From: Flavobacterium sp.
Lineage (GTDB): Bacteria > Bacteroidota > Bacteroidia > Flavobacteriales > Flavobacteriaceae
Length of the DNA stretch: 7,231 bases
Direction: 5' to 3'
Assembly: GCA_030150335.1 (NCBI GenBank)
Contig: JASLGC010000296.1
Coordinates: 1 to 7,231 of the forward strand
Below, piece by piece: positions 6,766-7,231 of the stretch. The translations under genes were made by a program, and so were the position numbers. The notes under the pieces are model-generated. The model was not told where the DNA came from. It ran no database searches and worked only from the letters and a program-made list of their open reading frames with translations. Numbering within the stretch: position 1 is the stretch's first letter; every line of letters starts with the position of its first letter.

Positions 6766-6803
6766 AGAAAATAAGTTAGAATTACCCCCTTAACTTATTT
6801 TCT
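6766..6803 (-). promoter_or_regulatory. 13-bp inverted repeat in the operon leader (operator or 5' UTR hairpin)
   Basis: Two perfect 13-base arms, AGAAAATAAGTTA (6766-6778) and TAACTTATTTTCT (6791-6803), flank a 12-base spacer containing CCCCC on the plus strand. In the minus-strand transcript this forms a 13-bp stem with an AGGGGG-containing loop, ending 16 bases before the ATG at 6749. It could be an operator for a dimeric regulator, a transcript-stabilising or translation-controlling hairpin, or a weak attenuator, since the 3' arm contains TTTTCT followed by TT. The repeat is read directly; the function is inference. Confidence 0.5.
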
Positions 6804-7044
6804 ATATATTATTTTTCTACGAATACCAATTATTTGTAAAACACTTAAATTCCTTCATTCTTTGCCACCTCGTTATCGATTCTTCAAAACTTATCAAATG
6901 CTTTTTTAAATACTTTTAATGAGCTTAAAACACGGACAAACGCAAGTAAACTATAAGATTAAGAGCTAAAACTTAGCGATTCACAAATGTTTGTTTTTCA
7001 CATATATCAACTATTGTACCATTTAAAGCCAACACTTTTATATA

Positions 7045-7056
7045 TTATACGTATAA
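7045..7056. repeat. 12-bp perfect palindrome TTATACGTATAA
   Basis: The twelve bases read the same on both strands and lie about 300 bases before the operon start, near the end of the upstream gene. A regulator site is possible, but a single A/T-rich palindrome of this size can occur by chance in 7 kb. No second copy was noticed in the window. Confidence 0.25.
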
Positions 7057-7138
7057 ATGTTATTTTTCTTTATTTAGAATACAACTTTATAACTTAAACT
7101 AAGGTTTCGAGAATAACTTCAAACTCTTTTTTGAAAGA

Positions 7139-7168
7139 AACCGTGTTAGCCCGAAGACTAACACGATT
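7139..7168 (-). terminator. Intrinsic terminator with cUUCGg tetraloop, end of the upstream gene
   Basis: On the minus strand an 8-bp core, CGTGTTAG (7165-7158) with CTAACACG (7149-7142), continues inward by a T-G wobble and a C-G pair onto a TTCG loop. Outside, it extends by one wobble and two A-T pairs. This gives a stem of about 13 bp closed by the very stable C(UUCG)G tetraloop, which exists only when read on the minus strand. The tail is T-rich but broken by a C (TTTCTTTC). It begins 12 bases after the stop codon at 7181-7183, fitting the end of the upstream gene. Confidence 0.7.
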
Positions 7169-7180
7169 AATTTTTATTAT

Positions 7181-7231
7181 TTATTTCACAACAAATACTA
7201 CAGTCATGAACGCACCGTATTTTGCTTTCTT
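7181..7231 (-). CDS. C-terminal tail of an unidentified upstream gene (partial)
   Basis: From the right edge one minus-strand frame reads KKAKYGAFMTVVFVVK and then TAA (7183-7181). A strong hairpin terminator begins 12 bases later. Of the other two minus-strand frames, one hits a stop early and the other runs past this point as cysteine-rich, unlikely protein. The 16 residues are too few to identify the protein; the hydrophobic stretch (FMTVVFVV) is compatible with a final beta-strand or membrane segment. The call depends mainly on the terminator placement. Confidence 0.45.
   Translation of the reverse strand, partial: KKAKYGAFMTVVFVVK

Larger units (their letters stand above)
6750..7138. 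other. Intergenic leader and promoter region of the cargo-PorP-OmpA operon
   Basis: About 390 bases separate the upstream terminator from the operon's first gene, and no credible gene was found on either strand. It contains a 13-bp inverted repeat next to the start codon (6766-6803) and a 12-bp perfect palindrome (7045-7056). No exact TAnnTTTG promoter box was found on the minus strand. The closest are one-mismatch boxes, such as AACATTTG (6991-6984) with a TTG 16 bases upstream (7010-7008). The length suggests a long leader or regulator binding. Confidence 0.55.

Overview
The window is AT-rich DNA from a member of the Bacteroidota, most likely the family Flavobacteriaceae (a Flavobacterium- or Myroides-like genome; the genus cannot be settled from this sequence). 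The evidence is a set of proteins found only in organisms with the type IX secretion system (T9SS): gliding-motility-type (type B) C-terminal sorting domains, a PorP/SprF family outer-membrane protein, and a four-domain OmpA-family protein built like PorE. The starts lack Shine-Dalgarno sequences and have A/T-rich leaders, and one Bacteroidota-type promoter (TTG-N17-TAnnTTTG) is visible.

Every gene is on the minus strand, so the window reads from right to left. At the right edge are the last 16 codons of an upstream gene, closed by a hairpin terminator with a UUCG tetraloop (7139-7168). A 430-base non-coding leader follows, with a 13-bp inverted repeat just before the next start. Then comes a compact three-gene operon: a type B secreted protein (5418-6749), a PorP/SprF protein (4468-5400, 17 bases later) and a TPR / beta-propeller / carboxypeptidase-regulatory / OmpA protein (2482-4455, 12 bases later). 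Two tandem intrinsic terminators (2420-2448 and 2340-2369) end it. After a 470-base gap lies a second type B protein (728-2008), a clear paralogue of the first, with its own terminator (494-522). After another gap with a good promoter (349-376) begins a third protein of the same N-terminal design, cut off by the left edge (1-305).

The genes fit one job: making, exporting and anchoring surface proteins by the T9SS. Type B sorting domains are known to depend on PorP/SprF family partners, and PorE-like OmpA proteins tie the outer-membrane part of the machinery to peptidoglycan. The likely reading is a cargo plus dedicated export cassette, followed by two extra cargo paralogues in separate transcription units that may use the same PorP/SprF protein. 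The cargo proteins themselves have no recognisable enzymatic or adhesin domain, and their function is unknown. No tRNA, rRNA, CRISPR array, insertion sequence or phage gene was seen.
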